Shown here: positions 1-8,567 of the stretch, in pieces | Numbering within the stretch: the first letter of the stretch is position 1 | Layout: every line of letters begins with the position of its first letter | NCBI GenBank assembly: GCA_902606175.1 | Contig: CACLEZ010000008.1 | Coordinates: 1 to 64,000 of the forward strand | Length of the DNA: 64,000 nucleotides | Direction: 5' to 3' | From: an uncultured SAR86 cluster bacterium | GTDB lineage: Bacteria; Pseudomonadota; Gammaproteobacteria; Magnimaribacterales; Magnimaribacteraceae | The notes under the pieces: model-generated | Told to the model about the DNA's origin: nothing | Databases searched by the model: none | The model's input: only the letters and a program-made list of their open reading frames with translations | Made by a program: the position numbers and the translations under genes

Positions 1-911
<911 letters not shown>

Positions 912-927
912 TAAAGACTTAAGAACT

Positions 928-964
928 AAAAGGGATTAACTATTAATTGTTAATCCCTTTTTTT
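928..964 (+). terminator. Intrinsic terminator after katG, overlapping the pnuC-family gene end
   Basis: A perfect 12-bp stem (AAAGGGATTAAC paired with GTTAATCCCTTT) encloses an 8-base loop, and the right arm runs into seven consecutive T on the plus strand. This is a textbook rho-independent terminator for katG. The convergent minus-strand gene has its stop codon at 943-945 in the loop, so the right arm also encodes its last residues. On the minus strand the hairpin is followed by TTTTAG, so it may work weakly in both directions. Confidence 0.9.
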
Positions 965-1503
965 GTTTCTAGCATAGATAGTTTCCAAGCCCTGTAGCCA
1001 AAAACAATAATTACTAAATAGCCTGCGAAGAGTAAAGCTGTAAAAAATAAGTCCCTCGATAAAAATAAGAAGATAGATATAAAGTCAATCGCAAACCAAT
1101 AAATCCAGTTCTCAATAAGTTTCTTGGCTACCATATAAGTTGCCACCACAGCGCCCCAAGTTGTTAAGGCATCAAAAAAAGGTAAGGCTGCATCTGTGTA
1201 AATATCTAATATATAGCCAGATGTTAGAGATAAGAATAAGATTAATCCTAAAGCTTTTAAATGACTGCTTAGCTGCCAAGTCCCAACAAAAAGAGGTAAT
1301 TCTTTTGCTCTCCATTGAGACCACCCATATAAGGCCATCAATATATAAAATATTTGTAAATAAGCTTCCATGTATAGTCCTGCTGAATACATAATAAAGA
1401 AAAATATTGATGAACTTAGTATGGCAGCTAGCCAACATAGAATATTTTGCTTAACTGCCAATAAGAGGTAAATAACTGCTAAAGAAACTGCAATAATTTC
1501 CAT
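943..1503 (-). CDS. pnuT: PnuC-family vitamin transporter, probably thiamine-specific (PnuT)
   Basis: A 186-residue inner-membrane protein of the PnuC family, small facilitators that move nicotinamide riboside (PnuC), riboflavin or thiamine (PnuT) across the membrane. About seven hydrophobic segments are visible. The family stretch around WLAAILSSSIFFF, AYLQIFYILMALYGWSQW and the late WIYWFAIDFISIFLFL segment are characteristic. Nine bases separate it from the upstream TonB receptor gene, which carries a TPP riboswitch in its leader; this context is the reason for preferring thiamine over nicotinamide riboside. Substrate assignment is inference; family assignment is strong. The 3' end is built into a terminator hairpin. 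Confidence 0.85.
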   Translation of the reverse strand: MEIIAVSLAVIYLLLAVKQNILCWLAAILSSSIFFFIMYSAGLYMEAYLQIFYILMALYGWSQWRAKELPLFVGTWQLSSHLKALGLILFLSLTSGYILDIYTDAALPFFDALTTWGAVVATYMVAKKLIENWIYWFAIDFISIFLFLSRDLFFTALLFAGYLVIIVFGYRAWKLSMLETKKGINN

Positions 1504-1512
1504 AAATGTTAT

Positions 1513-3606
1513 CTAGAAATCATAGCGGAATGTAACTCCATAGTTACGCGGATCTCCATGACGTTCATATAAAGTATCTTCAAAACTTGGCGGCTCATTG
1601 CCAAAATAAAACCCTCTTAAAGAGTAATATTTATCAAATATATTTCTTACCCAGAAGTTCAAGTTTATATTTTCTTTCTTATATATCAGATTCATATTTG
1701 TAAGAATGTAATCATCAGAAGAATTATTATGTGAATCTGAGTAATAAAAGTCACTCTTACCATTGATGTCCAATAAAAACTCTAAATTATTTGATATTTC
1801 CCAACTTAATCCTGCAGAAAAACTATAGTTGGGTGCATGTGCTTGCTCCCTTCCCTCTAGATCTGGTCTTGATTGATATTTTCTTATTTCTGTTTCAAGT
1901 ATTCCTAAGTTAAGGAACATATTGACTGTATCTGAAATTTCAGAATCTAGACTTATCTCAGCTCCATAATTTAAACCTTCAGCTGCATTCTTAGTCAAAA
2001 ACAAGAATGTATTTGGATCTTGTGGGTCAACTTGAGTAGATGATAGTACTTGTTGATCTCTTCTGTCTGAATAAAAAATTACTAAATCAAAAAATGTTTT
2101 TGAAGAGATAAAGTATTTATTTATTCCAAACTCGTAATTAGTTAGGTATTCAGGTGAATAAGATATTGCTTGCACTAATGAAGAGCTGCTCACCCCAGTT
2201 CCTAAATTAAAACCACCCTGCTTATAACCCTTTGCAACACTTACATAATATTTAAGATCATTTTCTAAAGAATTAATAAGAGATATTTTTCCTCCATTCA
2301 TTGAATCGTTCGGCGTGAATAATTCATTATTTGAGTCTAAATAATCGGCTTGCCAATCCTCCCATCTAAAGCCTAAAGATAACTTTAAATTTTCACTCAT
2401 AATGTAATCTAAGTTTCCAAAAACAGATTTACTCTCGGAAGAGTAATCACTCGAGAAAAACGATTCACTATAGAAAGTTTCAAAACCATCATTTGGATCT
2501 CCATAAGCTCCATCATCCCTTCTATTATTTGATTCATCAATTTCATAAAATGAAATTCCAACTATCCATTGGATTTGATCAGCAAAAGTTGTTCCAGATT
2601 CATTAGATAGAAGCCTAAGTTCGAAATTAGATGTTTCCCTTTTTCTGAGAGTTTCAGAAAAATAATCATAAACGTAAGGAAAGTGTGACTGCGCATTGCC
2701 CCAGTCAGCATCGTAGCTGAAAACTACATCTGTATCAGTTTCAGAATATAAAACCTTTAGACTATTAAATTGATTAATGAACTCTAGATTGATACCAAAA
2801 GCATTAGAATCTTGAGAATCCATTCCAGGTCTGTCTGAAAGAGTATTTAATGAACCATCAATTGTCCATATGTCTGCAGGGTCATCGAAATCATTATCAA
2901 AATATACTAAATCAAGAGAAGTAGTTTCATTAATTAACCAATTAGTTTTGAACCTAAGGGACTGCTCGTCTTTTCTAGATGTATCATCTCTTTTTAAAAA
3001 TAAATTCTTTCTGAAACCATCAAAATCTTCTTTCTTAATACTCAATCTTGACTTTAAATTCTTAGTAAAAGGAATATTAATTGAAGCACTCAAGTCATTC
3101 CTTCCATAGTTGCCTAGGGTTATTTCTCCGTTTGCTTCGAATAAATCCTGAGGATCTTTAGTCTTTATATAAATCATTCCTGCAAGTGAGCTAGCTCCCA
3201 TTCTAGAACCTTGAGGACCTCTATAAACTTCTATTTGATCAATATCGTATACAGAAGCTATACCGGCCTGGCCTGAAAAATCTATGTCATCAATCAAGAA
3301 TCCTACTGAAGAATTCGGTGTTCCTTCATATCCAGAACGTTCTCCTATTCCTCTGATCTGAAAATATCTCGGTCTTGAATCACTTGCAGCAAAATTAAGA
3401 TTTGGTACTAGATAAGTTATATCCTCAAAATGCTTATATTGTTTTTTTCTTATATCTTCATCGTTTATAAGAATGAGACTACTATCAACCTCACTTAATA
3501 TTGTGTCCCGCCAATCACCATTTACAACAATCTCAGCAATTGCTTCCGTGTGAGCAGGAAAGAGAATAAAGAGAACTGGAAAAAATAAAAATATACGTTT
3601 TAGCAT
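1513..3606 (-). CDS. TonB-dependent outer-membrane receptor, probable thiamine uptake
   Basis: A 697-residue TonB-dependent receptor. It has a signal peptide (about residues 1-24, ending near HTEA), a plug domain with the usual ITYLVPNLNF, RYFQIRGIGER and IEVYRGPQGS elements (about residues 30-155), and a long beta-barrel ending in a terminal aromatic residue (FRYDF), as needed for outer-membrane insertion. The gene is led by a TPP riboswitch and followed after nine bases by a PnuC-family transporter. Together they would pass thiamine or a thiamine precursor across the outer and then the inner membrane. Receptors of this kind under TPP control are known from comparative genomics. The exact ligand is inferred from regulation, not from the protein. 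Confidence 0.88.
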   Translation of the reverse strand: MLKRIFLFFPVLFILFPAHTEAIAEIVVNGDWRDTILSEVDSSLILINDEDIRKKQYKHFEDITYLVPNLNFAASDSRPRYFQIRGIGERSGYEGTPNSSVGFLIDDIDFSGQAGIASVYDIDQIEVYRGPQGSRMGASSLAGMIYIKTKDPQDLFEANGEITLGNYGRNDLSASINIPFTKNLKSRLSIKKEDFDGFRKNLFLKRDDTSRKDEQSLRFKTNWLINETTSLDLVYFDNDFDDPADIWTIDGSLNTLSDRPGMDSQDSNAFGINLEFINQFNSLKVLYSETDTDVVFSYDADWGNAQSHFPYVYDYFSETLRKRETSNFELRLLSNESGTTFADQIQWIVGISFYEIDESNNRRDDGAYGDPNDGFETFYSESFFSSDYSSESKSVFGNLDYIMSENLKLSLGFRWEDWQADYLDSNNELFTPNDSMNGGKISLINSLENDLKYYVSVAKGYKQGGFNLGTGVSSSSLVQAISYSPEYLTNYEFGINKYFISSKTFFDLVIFYSDRRDQQVLSSTQVDPQDPNTFLFLTKNAAEGLNYGAEISLDSEISDTVNMFLNLGILETEIRKYQSRPDLEGREQAHAPNYSFSAGLSWEISNNLEFLLDINGKSDFYYSDSHNNSSDDYILTNMNLIYKKENINLNFWVRNIFDKYYSLRGFYFGNEPPSFEDTLYERHGDPRNYGVTFRYDF

Positions 3607-3607
3607 G

Positions 3608-3684
3608 CAATTCCTCCGCCATTATTGTATGGATCAGGTTCAAAGGGTTTCAATGATCTCAGGCCGAAGCCACCCCTTTGCAAT
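3608..3684 (-). promoter_or_regulatory. TPP (thiamine pyrophosphate) riboswitch, THI element
   Basis: Read on the minus strand, the leader of the receptor gene carries the conserved THI core: AGGGGTGGC, a UUCG-capped short P3 stem (GGC-UUCG-GCC), CTGAGATCA, then ACCCTTTGAACCTGATC and a short P5 stem CCAT/ATGG. Order and spacing match TPP aptamers. The aptamer runs directly into GGCGGAGGAATTGC before the ATG, so the Shine-Dalgarno GGAGG lies at the 3' edge of the aptamer. A GCAA segment just 5' of the core could pair with TTGC beside the start codon to close P1. Ligand-dependent blocking of translation initiation is therefore the likely mechanism. No separate terminator hairpin is seen. Confidence 0.93.
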
Positions 3685-3807
3685 TTCTTAATTTTAACAA
3701 AACCTTAAAATTTAACCATAGTCTTATTAACAAATAGTCTTCTCCTGTAAAAGAATATAAAATATCTGAGTTCGTCAATTTAATTCATAAATTAGTAGAT
3801 ATAAAGA

Positions 3808-4212
3808 ATGTCGAGTTCTATAAAAAATCGTGATGTTAGGTCTATATCAATAGGTTCTAAAATTTCATTACTTTTTAAAGATAGTTCAATAATTGAAGAG
3901 CAACCTGCTCTCGTTGGAATAATAGGAATTGATAAAACTCAAGAAGATGAGGATTCTCATTTTCCTGAAATGGTAGATTTACTTGATAAGGTATGGATTC
4001 AAATTGGTGAAAATGAAAGAATATATGGAGATAAAAAAAGGAGTAATGAAGCAATCAAGGAAGAAATAGTTTTTAGTTTGAGCGAACAGATGATTGAAGA
4101 TTTCAAGCATACAGAAATGATGTACGCTGGTGTTAATCATCGTAAATATAATATCAAAACTAAAGAAATAGCTTTATCTACAGTGAAAAGTCTTGCTGAA
4201 GATTTTAAATAA
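3808..4212 (+). CDS. Hypothetical protein, 134 residues
   Basis: I do not recognise this protein. It is a soluble, charged protein without signal peptide or membrane segment. The N-terminal half (RSISIGSKISLLFKD, then ALVGIIGIDK) looks like beta strands, and the rest looks helical. The product is acidic in the middle (QEDEDSHFPEMVDLLD). It is divergent from the riboswitch-controlled receptor gene and lies 35 bases before a second small orphan gene on the same strand, so the two may be co-transcribed. Coding is supported by uninterrupted length and codon use like that of its neighbours. Confidence 0.6.
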   Translation: MSSSIKNRDVRSISIGSKISLLFKDSSIIEEQPALVGIIGIDKTQEDEDSHFPEMVDLLDKVWIQIGENERIYGDKKRSNEAIKEEIVFSLSEQMIEDFKHTEMMYAGVNHRKYNIKTKEIALSTVKSLAEDFK

Positions 4213-4247
4213 AATATCAAATCTCTTCACGCTCTTTTAATAATTTT

Positions 4248-4529
4248 ATGAAATTAAAAGAACTTAAAAAATTAATTGAAGGATGCCATCCTGAAGATCT
4301 TAATAATGATGTTGAGGCAGTTGTCATATCAAAAAAAGATAAGGTGTTTAAGACAGATAGTATTCGCTTAGATACAGACTCAGGAAGGATTATCATTGCT
4401 ACTCAAGACTCAGAGCAATATAAGTTGAATAAAATAAATGCAGACAAAGAAATGGGATTTGCAAAGAAAATGCTATCTATAAAATCAAAGAAAAAGACAA
4501 TAGCTGATATCTTAAATCAAAAGAAGTAA
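4248..4529 (+). CDS. Hypothetical small lysine-rich protein, 93 residues
   Basis: Unrecognised. It is a small cytosolic, strongly basic protein (many Lys, especially in the last 30 residues: KKMLSIKSKKKTIADIL). A central segment, VEAVVISKKDKVFKTDSIRLDTDSGRIIIAT, suggests a small beta-sheet core. It follows the 134-residue orphan by 35 bases on the same strand and ends nine bases before a convergent acyl-CoA dehydrogenase gene. There is no signal peptide. Function cannot be assigned; a nucleic-acid- or protein-binding role is only a guess from charge. Confidence 0.55.
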   Translation: MKLKELKKLIEGCHPEDLNNDVEAVVISKKDKVFKTDSIRLDTDSGRIIIATQDSEQYKLNKINADKEMGFAKKMLSIKSKKKTIADILNQKK

Positions 4530-4537
4530 AACTGAGC

Positions 4538-5749
4538 CTAATCTAAGTACTTTTTGAGCTCCTCTTTCGCTATTGTCCTCATATGCACCTCATCCGGCCC
4601 ATCACCTATTCGAAGGTATCTAATTGAACTGTAAAGACTAGCTAAAGGAGTATCTTGAGAAACTCCAGCTCCTCCGTGAATTTGCACTGCCCTTTCAATT
4701 ACCCTAACCGCCATTGATGGTACTTCAACTTTCGGTTGAGCTATTTCACTTTTAGCTTCTTTATTGCCTAAAGTATCCATCATATATGCCGCTTTTAGTG
4801 TTAATAATCTACACATCTCGATTTCATTACGGCATTTAGCTATGACATCAAAGTTACCACCTAATTCTGCAATTGCCTTACCGAAGGCTTTACGTGTTGA
4901 AGCCCGTCTACAAAGGAGTTCTAGTGCAAGTTCTGCTGCACCAATTATTTTCATGCAATGATGTATACGGCCAGGACCCAGACGGCCTTGGGCAATTTCG
5001 AAACCTTTTCCCTCACCTAAAATAATATTTTCTTTTGGTATCCTCACATTATCAAATTTCAAATGGGCATGACCATTAGGTGCATGGTCTGAACCATAAA
5101 CAGTTAGCATTCTTTGCAAAGTAATACCTGGAGTATTTTTTGGAATAATTATCTGAGATTGTCTTTGATGCTTAGGTGCATCAGGATTTGATACTCCCAT
5201 AAAAATCATAAACTCACAGTCAGGCCTTCCATAGCCGGATGTCCACCATTTTTCTCCATTTATTAAATAATCATCACCATCTTTAGTAATAGTGCTAGCA
5301 ATATTAGTTGCATCTGAAGAGGCTACATTGGGCTCAGTCATAGCAAACGCCGATCGAATTTGACCTTCTAATAAAGGTTTAAGCCATTTTTCTTTCTGAT
5401 AATCGCTACCGTACTTATCGAGAACTTCCATATTTCCAGCATCGGGTGCAGAAGAATTAAAAACTTCTGAAGTCCAGCCAACACCCATCATCTCAGCAAG
5501 AGGTGCAAATTCAAGATTGGTAAGCCCATAACCTTCTTCACCTGTTAAGGAAAAATTCCACAAGCCCTCTGCTCGTGCATCCCTTTTGAGTTCATATAAT
5601 ACTTCTGGAACTTGCCATGGATTACCTGACTCTCGAAAAGAATTCATAGCCTCACTATAATCTGTCTCTCTAGGTCTTATTTTTTGATCGATAAAGTTTG
5701 AGACTAGACCTATAAGCTCTTTAGTTTTTTTCGTATGTTCAAAATTCAT
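4538..5749 (-). CDS. Acyl-CoA dehydrogenase, ACAD10/11-like
   Basis: A 403-residue FAD-dependent acyl-CoA dehydrogenase with the usual N-terminal helical, middle beta ([27 protein letters not shown]) and C-terminal helical domains. The C-terminal motif is [19 protein letters not shown], in which Asp replaces the Glu of medium-chain enzymes; RxxDGPDEVH is the signature of the ACAD10/11 group. Family knowledge: ACAD10/11 and bacterial LvaC act on 4-hydroxyacyl-CoA after phosphorylation by an APH-type kinase. A candidate kinase of that type is encoded at 53363 in this window. The gene is transcribed alone, divergent from the amidase gene. Exact substrate unknown. Confidence 0.88.
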   Translation of the reverse strand: MNFEHTKKTKELIGLVSNFIDQKIRPRETDYSEAMNSFRESGNPWQVPEVLYELKRDARAEGLWNFSLTGEEGYGLTNLEFAPLAEMMGVGWTSEVFNSSAPDAGNMEVLDKYGSDYQKEKWLKPLLEGQIRSAFAMTEPNVASSDATNIASTITKDGDDYLINGEKWWTSGYGRPDCEFMIFMGVSNPDAPKHQRQSQIIIPKNTPGITLQRMLTVYGSDHAPNGHAHLKFDNVRIPKENIILGEGKGFEIAQGRLGPGRIHHCMKIIGAAELALELLCRRASTRKAFGKAIAELGGNFDVIAKCRNEIEMCRLLTLKAAYMMDTLGNKEAKSEIAQPKVEVPSMAVRVIERAVQIHGGAGVSQDTPLASLYSSIRYLRIGDGPDEVHMRTIAKEELKKYLD

Positions 5750-5813
5750 GGTTAATTAAAAATTTAAGTATAAAAAAAATGATAACATCATTTCTATAAT
5801 TGGAGAGAATACT

Positions 5814-7220
5814 ATGGACTTTAGAGATTATTCATTGAAAGAGTTAGTCAGCAATGTTCAAGGAAAGAAAATATCTGCTAAGGAATTAACACAATCGGCT
5901 TTAGATAATATTGAAAAGTTTGATGGTGAAATAAATGCTTTTTGCTCCATAAATCCTGAGGATGCTCTTTTGCAAGCAGAGCAAATTGATTCTGCAATTA
6001 TAAAAGGTGAAGAGGTCGGAATACTTGCTGGAATTCCAATCGGAGTAAAAGATCTAGAAGATGCAAAAGGATTTATAACTAGTTTCGGTTCAGAATTGCA
6101 TATCAATGATGCCCCGGCCAATGAAGACTCAATTTTAGTCCAAAGAATGAGGGATCAAGGGTGTGTAATTCTTGGTAAAACTAATACGCCTGAGTTTGGT
6201 CATAAAGGAAAGACGGATAATGTACCTTTTGGGAGCACTAAAAACCCTTGGAATCTTAAATATTCTGCCGGTGGCTCATCAGGTGGAACTTCAGCAGCAT
6301 TGGCGTCAGGAATGATACCTCTTGGAACAGGATCTGATGGAGGTGGCTCCATAAGGATACCTGCTGCATTAGGTGGATTGTCAGGTTTAAAGACCTCTCA
6401 AGGTAGAATTCCTATAGGAGGAAAAACACCTCCAGGATCAGGATTACTAACTGTAAAAGGCCCTATGGCTAATACTACTGAAGATAACGCTTTAGCTTTA
6501 GACGCAACAGTAGGACCAGATCCAACAGATATTTTTTCTTTAGAATCAGATAACCTAAATTGGTCAGAAGAATTACTCAATGATGTACCGAAAACTGCAA
6601 TATGGTCTCCTACGATGGGCTTCTCAACCGTAGATAAAGAAATTTTATCGAAATGCGAAAAGGCTATAAATTCTCTTGCGGAGGCAGGTATTGAAATAAT
6701 AGAAAAAGAAACTATATGGAACGAAAATCCTGTTGATGATTGGATGATATTTTGGGCATGTGCTTGTGCGAGGAGACAGCAACATTTAATTGACACAAAA
6801 GACTTTGAGAAAATAGATCCTCTACTTAGATTCTTTATCGAAATGGGAACTAATATGGATGGAGCTTCATATGCTTCAGCAATTGACGCATGTCATAAGT
6901 TAGGCTACCAGTTAGAAAAATTCTTCAAAGAAGCCCCTCTAATTATTACACCTGCGACTTGTGGACAAGCACCTAAACTTGAAGGAGACGGTTTTGTTAA
7001 TGGCAGTGAAACACCGTCGTGGGTTGATTTCACAATGGGTATTAATATGACAAGAAATCCAGCTGGGGTGATACCAATCTCTTTATTGGACTCAGGTCTA
7101 CCAGCTTCTCTTCAAATTATAGGAGGACAAAGACAAGACTTAAATGTTCTTAAAGCAATGAACTCTTTTGAAGAAATAATAGCCTTTGATGAAAAAGCAG
7201 ATTTTCCTGTAAATGTTTAA
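5814..7220 (+). CDS. Amidase (amidase-signature family)
   Basis: A 468-residue amidase-signature hydrolase. The Ser-cisSer-Lys triad is complete: Lys79 in GIPIGVKDL, Ser155 in SAGGSSGGTSA and Ser179 in GTGSDGGGSIRIPA, with the 24-residue Ser-Ser spacing typical of GatA-type enzymes. There is no signal peptide, so it acts in the cytosol. The start is ATG preceded by a good ribosome site (GGAGAG). It is not part of a gatCAB set, so a free-standing amidase acting on small amides is more likely than the tRNA amidotransferase subunit. Substrate unknown. It is convergent with, and almost touches, the SDR gene. Confidence 0.9.
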   Translation: MDFRDYSLKELVSNVQGKKISAKELTQSALDNIEKFDGEINAFCSINPEDALLQAEQIDSAIIKGEEVGILAGIPIGVKDLEDAKGFITSFGSELHINDAPANEDSILVQRMRDQGCVILGKTNTPEFGHKGKTDNVPFGSTKNPWNLKYSAGGSSGGTSAALASGMIPLGTGSDGGGSIRIPAALGGLSGLKTSQGRIPIGGKTPPGSGLLTVKGPMANTTEDNALALDATVGPDPTDIFSLESDNLNWSEELLNDVPKTAIWSPTMGFSTVDKEILSKCEKAINSLAEAGIEIIEKETIWNENPVDDWMIFWACACARRQQHLIDTKDFEKIDPLLRFFIEMGTNMDGASYASAIDACHKLGYQLEKFFKEAPLIITPATCGQAPKLEGDGFVNGSETPSWVDFTMGINMTRNPAGVIPISLLDSGLPASLQIIGGQRQDLNVLKAMNSFEEIIAFDEKADFPVNV

Positions 7221-7226
7221 ATCTTA

Positions 7227-8015
7227 TTATTTATCATCATCAAGCATAGTGGCATGATTCCACCACGCGAGATCAGAAAAAGCTCTTAAGTCTAATTCGT
7301 GCGTCCAAGCCGAGCGATGTTGTTGTGATAAGTGATAATATGTTTTTGCTATTTCTTTAGGAAGCAGCAATCCGTCATGTTCCATCCCTTTTGTTTCTCT
7401 TAGCTGCTGATACATTTCAGGCCCTAACATCTTTCCAAGTGTATCAGGAGCATCTACAGCGCCGTCTACGATAATATGTGCAACGTGCACCCCTTTAGAT
7501 GAAAACTCAGCATTTAGTGACTGACAAAGCATTCTTCTTGCAGCCATGGCTGCTGCGTGGGAATGCTGAGTTGCATTTCCTCGCATTGCGGCGGTAGCCG
7601 AAGTTACTAATATTGTGCCTTTACCCCTTTCCACCATTAAAGGACAGAGCATCTTAGCAACTCTAAATAGCCCAAAGCTTGCCATTTTCCATCCCCATTC
7701 AAATTCTTTATAAGTTGTTTGCCTTAGCAGCTTCATACCTGTTTGAGCTCCTAAGTTATAAATTACCACTTCTATTGGGCCAACTTCAGATTCAACCTTA
7801 TTTATGACCTCTTCAATTGCATCATCTTCTATAGCATTTAGAAGTTGTCCTGAAGCAGAGCCTCCAGAGGCTTCTATATCTCCAATTAATTTATCTAAAC
7901 CTTCTTGATCAGAACGCCTACATAAAAAAGAGTGATAGCCTTCTTCAGCGAATTTAGCTGCGACTGTTCCACCGATTCCTGCTCCTGCTCCAAATACCAA
8001 ACATACTGGCTTCAT
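7227..8015 (-). CDS. Short-chain dehydrogenase/reductase
   Basis: A 262-residue SDR oxidoreductase with an N-terminal Rossmann fold: the glycine motif is VFGAGAGIGGTVAAKFAE rather than the common TGxxxGIG. An NLGAQTG segment replaces the usual NNAG. The active site is atypical: the usual Ser-Tyr-Lys motif appears as TSATAAMRGNATQHSHAAAMAARR, where the expected YxxxK is not evident (HAAAMAA in its place). It may therefore be a diverged SDR with altered catalysis. It lies 18 bases downstream of a hotdog thioesterase gene on the same strand, which suggests a lipid or acyl-CoA context. Confidence 0.82.
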   Translation of the reverse strand: MKPVCLVFGAGAGIGGTVAAKFAEEGYHSFLCRRSDQEGLDKLIGDIEASGGSASGQLLNAIEDDAIEEVINKVESEVGPIEVVIYNLGAQTGMKLLRQTTYKEFEWGWKMASFGLFRVAKMLCPLMVERGKGTILVTSATAAMRGNATQHSHAAAMAARRMLCQSLNAEFSSKGVHVAHIIVDGAVDAPDTLGKMLGPEMYQQLRETKGMEHDGLLLPKEIAKTYYHLSQQHRSAWTHELDLRAFSDLAWWNHATMLDDDK

Positions 8016-8033
8016 ATATCTCTCCTCTACTTT

Positions 8034-8441
8034 CTAACTGACATCTACAGGTTGAGCTGTATGCATCAATGTTGCAACCAACTTACCCTCCAGATTAAAT
8101 ATTCTACCCTCCGAGGTAGCACTTCTGGTTCCCAATTTAATTAAATTTACTTTCATTCTAGCCTTTCCAAGTGCGAGAGGCCGATGAAATGAAATATTTA
8201 AATTAGTGCTCATAGGGGCCTTCTTTTCTTGATATGCGGCAATCATTGCTGCTGAGGTAGCGTCATCTAAAGCAGCGGAAATCATTCCACCCTGAACGAA
8301 ACCCATTGGATTTGCAGACATGTTGTTGAACTCACAAGAAAAACAAATTTGCTCTCCTTCAATGGAATCATATTTCAAGTTAAAGAATTCCATAGATGGT
8401 CCACGAAACTCCTCGTTAAATTTTTCTAATAATTCTTCCAT
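8034..8441 (-). CDS. PaaI-type hotdog thioesterase
   Basis: A 135-residue single hotdog-domain protein. The motif NPMGFVQGGMISAALDDATSAAM is the classic PaaI/YbgC-like acyl-CoA thioesterase helix, in which G-G and the following Asp position the thioester. A downstream strand segment, NLNISFHRPLALGKARMKVNLI, fits the fold. It is cytosolic and probably active as a dimer or tetramer, cleaving acyl- or aryl-CoA esters. It is the first gene of a two-gene minus-strand unit with the SDR and is divergent from the paired acyl-CoA dehydrogenase genes, which suggests a shared lipid-metabolism role. Confidence 0.85.
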   Translation of the reverse strand: MEELLEKFNEEFRGPSMEFFNLKYDSIEGEQICFSCEFNNMSANPMGFVQGGMISAALDDATSAAMIAAYQEKKAPMSTNLNISFHRPLALGKARMKVNLIKLGTRSATSEGRIFNLEGKLVATLMHTAQPVDVS

Positions 8442-8567
8442 GATTTGTCTATCTTAATAGGAAAATGTAAAAAATATTAAAATATCTTTAAAAGCCCTCT
8501 TTTCCTAGCTTTCGATGTCAAAAAACATTAGTATTTACGCTCATTTTCAACTATTTCAATAAATAAT

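Noticed and set aside
6398-6796. 132-codon open frame on the minus strand
   Set aside because: It is antisense to the amidase with its complete catalytic triad; a shadow frame.
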